Shown: positions 61,029 to 64,000 of the stretch, piece by piece
Layout: each line of letters begins with the position of its first letter
How positions within the stretch are numbered: the first letter of the stretch is position 1
Source: Bradyrhizobium icense
GTDB lineage: Bacteria; Pseudomonadota; Alphaproteobacteria; Rhizobiales; Xanthobacteraceae
DNA: 64,000 bases
NCBI RefSeq assembly: GCF_001693385.1
Contig: NZ_CP016428.1
Coordinates: 2,914,001-2,978,000, forward strand
Direction of reading: 5' to 3'
The notes under the pieces: generated by a model
Told to the model about the DNA's origin: nothing
Seen by the model: the letters and a program-made list of their open reading frames with translations, nothing else
The model's database searches: none
Program-made: the position numbers and the translations under genes

Positions 61029-62029
61029 TTTCGATGTCGTTCGACGAACTGCTTCCGCTGATCTTCATCGGCTTGATGGGGGTGTCGCTGCTCGTCTACG
61101 TCGTGAGCGACGGATACGATCTCGGGGTCGGCATGTTGATGCACCGGGCGACGCCTGAGGAGCGGGACACCATGGTCGCATCCATCGGCCCGTTCTGGGA
61201 TGCCAATGAGACTTGGCTGGTGCTGGGCGTCGGTCTTCTCCTGGTTGCCTTCCCCAAGGCGCACGGGCTGGTGCTGTCGGAACTTTACCTGCCGACGACG
61301 CTCATGCTGGTCGGCCTGATCCTGCGCGGCGCAGCCTTCGATTTCAGGGTCAAGGCCAAGGCCGACCGCAAGGTGATGTGGGATCGCCTGTTCATCGCAG
61401 GATCAATGCTCGCCTCCGTGTGTCAGGGATGGATGCTGGGCCGGTATGTCAGCGGTTTCGGCGAGGGCTGGAATTATCCGATCTTTGCCGGCGCCATCGC
61501 GATCGCGTTGCCAATGGCCTACGCGCTGCTTGGCGCCACGTGGCTCGTGATGAAGACGGACGGCCCGCTGCAGGACAAGGCGATCGAGTGGAGCAAGATC
61601 GCCTGGCCGCCCATGGTCCTCGGTCTGATCCTGATTTCGATGGCAACGCCCTGGATCAGCGAGAGCGTTCGCGTGAGGTGGTTTACCCTGCCGGCGATAA
61701 TTGCGGTGGCGTCGATCCCGATTACGACGGGGATCGCGCTGCTGGCGGTGCGCCTCCTGCTCGGTTCGCCGGCTGCGCGCGGCGGCTTGTGCTGGCTGCC
61801 GTTTGCGTTGCTTGTGCTGGTGTTCTTCCTGAGCTTCTTAGGCCTCAGCTACAGCATCTATCCTTTCGTTGTGATCGACCGCCTGACGGTCTGGCAGGCC
61901 GCCAGCAGCCCCGAGTCGCTCAAGATTATCCTGATCGGGGTTTCCATCACGCTGCCCGTCATTATCGCCTACACGGGATTTTCCTATCGCGTATTCCGAG
62001 GCAAAACCATAGAGTTGGACTATGCCTGA
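61025..62029 (+). CDS. cydB: Cytochrome bd-type quinol oxidase subunit II (CioB)
   Basis: 334-residue membrane protein with the family opening and GPFWDANETWLVLGVG motif; about eight helices. Partner of CydA, and ATGA-coupled to it. No cydX or cydDC is seen nearby. Confidence 0.94.
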   Translation: MISMSFDELLPLIFIGLMGVSLLVYVVSDGYDLGVGMLMHRATPEERDTMVASIGPFWDANETWLVLGVGLLLVAFPKAHGLVLSELYLPTTLMLVGLILRGAAFDFRVKAKADRKVMWDRLFIAGSMLASVCQGWMLGRYVSGFGEGWNYPIFAGAIAIALPMAYALLGATWLVMKTDGPLQDKAIEWSKIAWPPMVLGLILISMATPWISESVRVRWFTLPAIIAVASIPITTGIALLAVRLLLGSPAARGGLCWLPFALLVLVFFLSFLGLSYSIYPFVVIDRLTVWQAASSPESLKIILIGVSITLPVIIAYTGFSYRVFRGKTIELDYA

Positions 62030-62077
62030 GTGGTCGTCTGTCGTAGCCGACACTCCCCGGAATTGTTTGGTCACAGC

Positions 62078-63913
62078 ATGACGGACCTTCCATCCCTGGT
62101 GGACGTCAAGGGGAAGCCCGAAGTCAGCTCGGCGATGCCCAATTCCACGCGTTGGCTTGTTCGCGGAACAGCCGCGCTCGCGCTGGTCGTCGCCACTTCG
62201 TGGCTCGGATATATCGTTGCGTTCCAGCGTGGACTCGACCATTTGCACGTTGCTGCTCAGCAGCGGTTGGCGATGGAAGCCGCAAGACTCGATGGTCATC
62301 TTTCGAGATTTGAATTTTTACCGTCATTGCTAGAGACGTCTCCGAGCGTCTTCCGGTTGCTCAGCACTCCCCAGGATACCGCACTGCAGCAATCCGTCAG
62401 CCTGTACTTGAAGTCGATCAATCTGCTTGCGGGGGCCGACAACCTCTACGTTTTAGATGTTTCGGGAGACACCTTGGCAGCGGCCGATTTCGAGCAGCCA
62501 GGCACGCCGGTTGGCCGAAACCTGTCGTACCGCCCATATGTGAGCGAAGCTCTCGCGAGCGGCCGAGGAGCGTTCTTCGGTATCGGTATTACGAGCGCAC
62601 GCGCTGGCTACTATCTCTCCTACGCCCTGAAGGAGGGCGGCGCGACCAGGGGGGTCGCCACCGTCAAGGTCAATCTGGATTCGTTCGAGCGTGAATGGCG
62701 CAATACTGAAGGCGACATTCTTCTGCTCGACGAGCGTCAGGTCACCATACTCGCTTCCCGTGACGAGTGGCGCTATCGGCCGATGGCACCGCTGTCGGTG
62801 CAGATGCGAGATGACATTTCTCGATCCAAACCTTACGGCAACCACGACCTGACGCCGCTCGGATGGACCGTGGTCGCTCAATCCAAAGGCGGCGCGCGTA
62901 TCTCCGCCGAGAGCGGAACCGCTTATACGCTCAGCGAGCTTCCAATTAACCGGGGCCTCTGGAAGCTCGTCCTTCTCGACGACGAGGCGCCGATAAGGCA
63001 GACCGCGCTGGTCATCGGCGCGATGTCGGGCCTCGCGTCTATGGTTGCGTTGCTGGCAGCTGTTCTCGTGATGCAACGCCGGAGAGAGATCAGGCAACGC
63101 CTGGCCAACCAAGCTGCGTTGCAGGCCGCGCACGACATGCTCGAGACCAGGGTGCAGGAGCGAACTGCCGAACTGCGGACCGCGCAGGATGAACTTGTCC
63201 ATGCCGGCAAGCTGGCTGCCCTCGGCCAGATGTCGGCCGGAATTGTGCATGAACTGAACCAGCCTCTGGCTGCGCTACAGACCGCGGCAGACAATGCAAT
63301 ACTGCTTGTCGATCGCGGGTCGATCGGCGATGCTCGCGGCAACCTCACCCGAATCGGTGAACTAGTACGCCGTCTTGGACGTTTGACCGGCCAGCTCAGG
63401 GTTTTCGCCTACAAGTCAAGCAGTCCGCTTGATGCGGTCTCCGTCGAACATGCGATCGTTGAATCGCTCAAGATCCTCGCTGCGCGTGTCAAGGAGGGCG
63501 GCGTCGCCGTCGTGACGGATATTAATGCCAATCTCTGCGTCCTTGCCGATCAAACGCGGCTTGAGCAGCTGTTGTGCAACATCGTGGCGAATGCGCTGGA
63601 TGCCGTGGAGAGCGTCGAGCGAAAATCGATCCTGATCCGGGCGACCCGGGAAGAGGGGCAGGCTGCCCGCTGCCGCATCGCCATCAGCAACAATGGTCCG
63701 GCGATCGCGTCCGATGTTCTGCAGCGCATGTTCGAGCCTTTTGTGACGACCAAGCCTCCGGGCAAGGGGCTCGGCCTTGGCTTGATGCTTTCCAACCACA
63801 TCGCGCGTTCCTTCGGCGGCGAATTGCGTGCGCGAAATCTTCCTGATGGTGCCGAATTTGTCGTGATCCTTCCGTTGGCTGAGATAACAGAGGCGGCTTC
63901 GCATGGGCGATGA
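62078..63913 (+). CDS. dctB: C4-dicarboxylate sensor histidine kinase DctB
   Basis: About 611 residues: membrane helix (about 26-48), a large periplasmic sensor (GRNLSYRPYVSEAL, typical of DctB-like double-PAS domains), a second helix, a coiled coil, the His box GIVHELNQPLAALQT and the ATPase motifs (NALDAVE, GLGLGL). Senses dicarboxylates and phosphorylates DctD. ATG at 62078 is preferred among several; the frame is open from 62030. Overlaps dctD. Confidence 0.93.
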   Translation: MTDLPSLVDVKGKPEVSSAMPNSTRWLVRGTAALALVVATSWLGYIVAFQRGLDHLHVAAQQRLAMEAARLDGHLSRFEFLPSLLETSPSVFRLLSTPQDTALQQSVSLYLKSINLLAGADNLYVLDVSGDTLAAADFEQPGTPVGRNLSYRPYVSEALASGRGAFFGIGITSARAGYYLSYALKEGGATRGVATVKVNLDSFEREWRNTEGDILLLDERQVTILASRDEWRYRPMAPLSVQMRDDISRSKPYGNHDLTPLGWTVVAQSKGGARISAESGTAYTLSELPINRGLWKLVLLDDEAPIRQTALVIGAMSGLASMVALLAAVLVMQRRREIRQRLANQAALQAAHDMLETRVQERTAELRTAQDELVHAGKLAALGQMSAGIVHELNQPLAALQTAADNAILLVDRGSIGDARGNLTRIGELVRRLGRLTGQLRVFAYKSSSPLDAVSVEHAIVESLKILAARVKEGGVAVVTDINANLCVLADQTRLEQLLCNIVANALDAVESVERKSILIRATREEGQAARCRIAISNNGPAIASDVLQRMFEPFVTTKPPGKGLGLGLMLSNHIARSFGGELRARNLPDGAEFVVILPLAEITEAASHGR

Positions 63914-64000
63914 GCAATCAATTGGCGTGATCTACGTCGAGGACGACGAGGATGTCCGCATTGGCGGCGTTCAGGCGCTCGAACTTGCGGGCTTTTCGGT
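63903..64000 (+). CDS. dctD: Response regulator DctD, N-terminal fragment (continues past window)
   Basis: The first 32 residues (opening MGDEQSIGVIYVEDDEDVR) form the start of a receiver domain with its acidic pocket EDDED. It overlaps dctB by 11 bases, as in known dctBD operons. The sigma-54 activator domains would lie beyond the window. Confidence 0.85.
   Translation, partial: MGDEQSIGVIYVEDDEDVRIGGVQALELAGFS

Overview
The window is GC-rich, densely coded DNA with alphaproteobacterial character. The gene set (xoxF-xoxG-flhA-gfa methanol/formaldehyde module, hut genes with hutF, alternative heme-copper oxidase, PHB genes, dctA/dctBD) and the protein styles point to Bradyrhizobium or a close relative in the Nitrobacteraceae. 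That assignment is inference from content; no rRNA or tRNA gene was seen.

Layout. 1-7 kb: the end of a TonB-dependent receptor, an AraC regulator, then a lanthanide-type methanol dehydrogenase (XoxF, with the Asp-x-Asp metal motif), its cytochrome c (XoxG), glutathione-dependent formaldehyde dehydrogenase and Gfa. 7.4-14.4 kb: an FAH-family enzyme and a minus-strand operon for an unusual cytochrome c oxidase (CtaG, triheme cytochrome c, CuA/heme-c subunit II, fused subunit I-III, small membrane protein). The fused subunit has Gln where the K-pathway Lys normally lies. 14.4-18.4 kb: a small membrane protein, a Gfo/Idh oxidoreductase, an orphan LivK-like binding protein and a Rieske protein. 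18.4-23.4 kb: a second PQQ alcohol dehydrogenase, with the lanthanide motif but without the vicinal Cys pair, facing an IorAB-like molybdenum hydroxylase. 23.8-26.3 kb: an enolase-superfamily enzyme and a Cys/Met-metabolism PLP enzyme.

26.5-42.7 kb is a nitrogen-heterocycle salvage region. hutF-hutC and an ABC transporter diverge from hutI-hutH-hutU. They are followed by a three-gene cluster that matches the poorly known URC uracil-catabolic pathway: a GTP cyclohydrolase II homologue, a DUF1688 protein and an uracil phosphoribosyltransferase homologue whose PRPP loop is altered. AMP nucleosidase, TenA and a small metallophosphoesterase follow. A short fragment matching the start of dusA, a known integration target, lies at 41962-42039.

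42.9-64 kb is a carbon and energy block: lipoyl synthase; a homodimeric-E1 pyruvate dehydrogenase complex (aceE, aceF, lpd, all carrying closely similar lipoyl modules where present); a TAXI binding protein; DctA; PhaA-PhaB; a thioesterase; a phasin-like protein; malic enzyme; NDH-2; cyanide-insensitive type cytochrome bd (cydAB); and the DctB kinase with the start of DctD. Read together, it could take C4-dicarboxylates to pyruvate, acetyl-CoA and 3-hydroxybutyryl-CoA while disposing of NADH through a weakly coupled chain. This resembles bacteroid or microaerobic metabolism, but that role is inference.

The strongest leads are the URC cluster with its altered UPRT loop, the Rieske/PQQ-dehydrogenase pair, the oxidase with a changed proton pathway, the dusA fragment and the dicarboxylate-to-PHB block.
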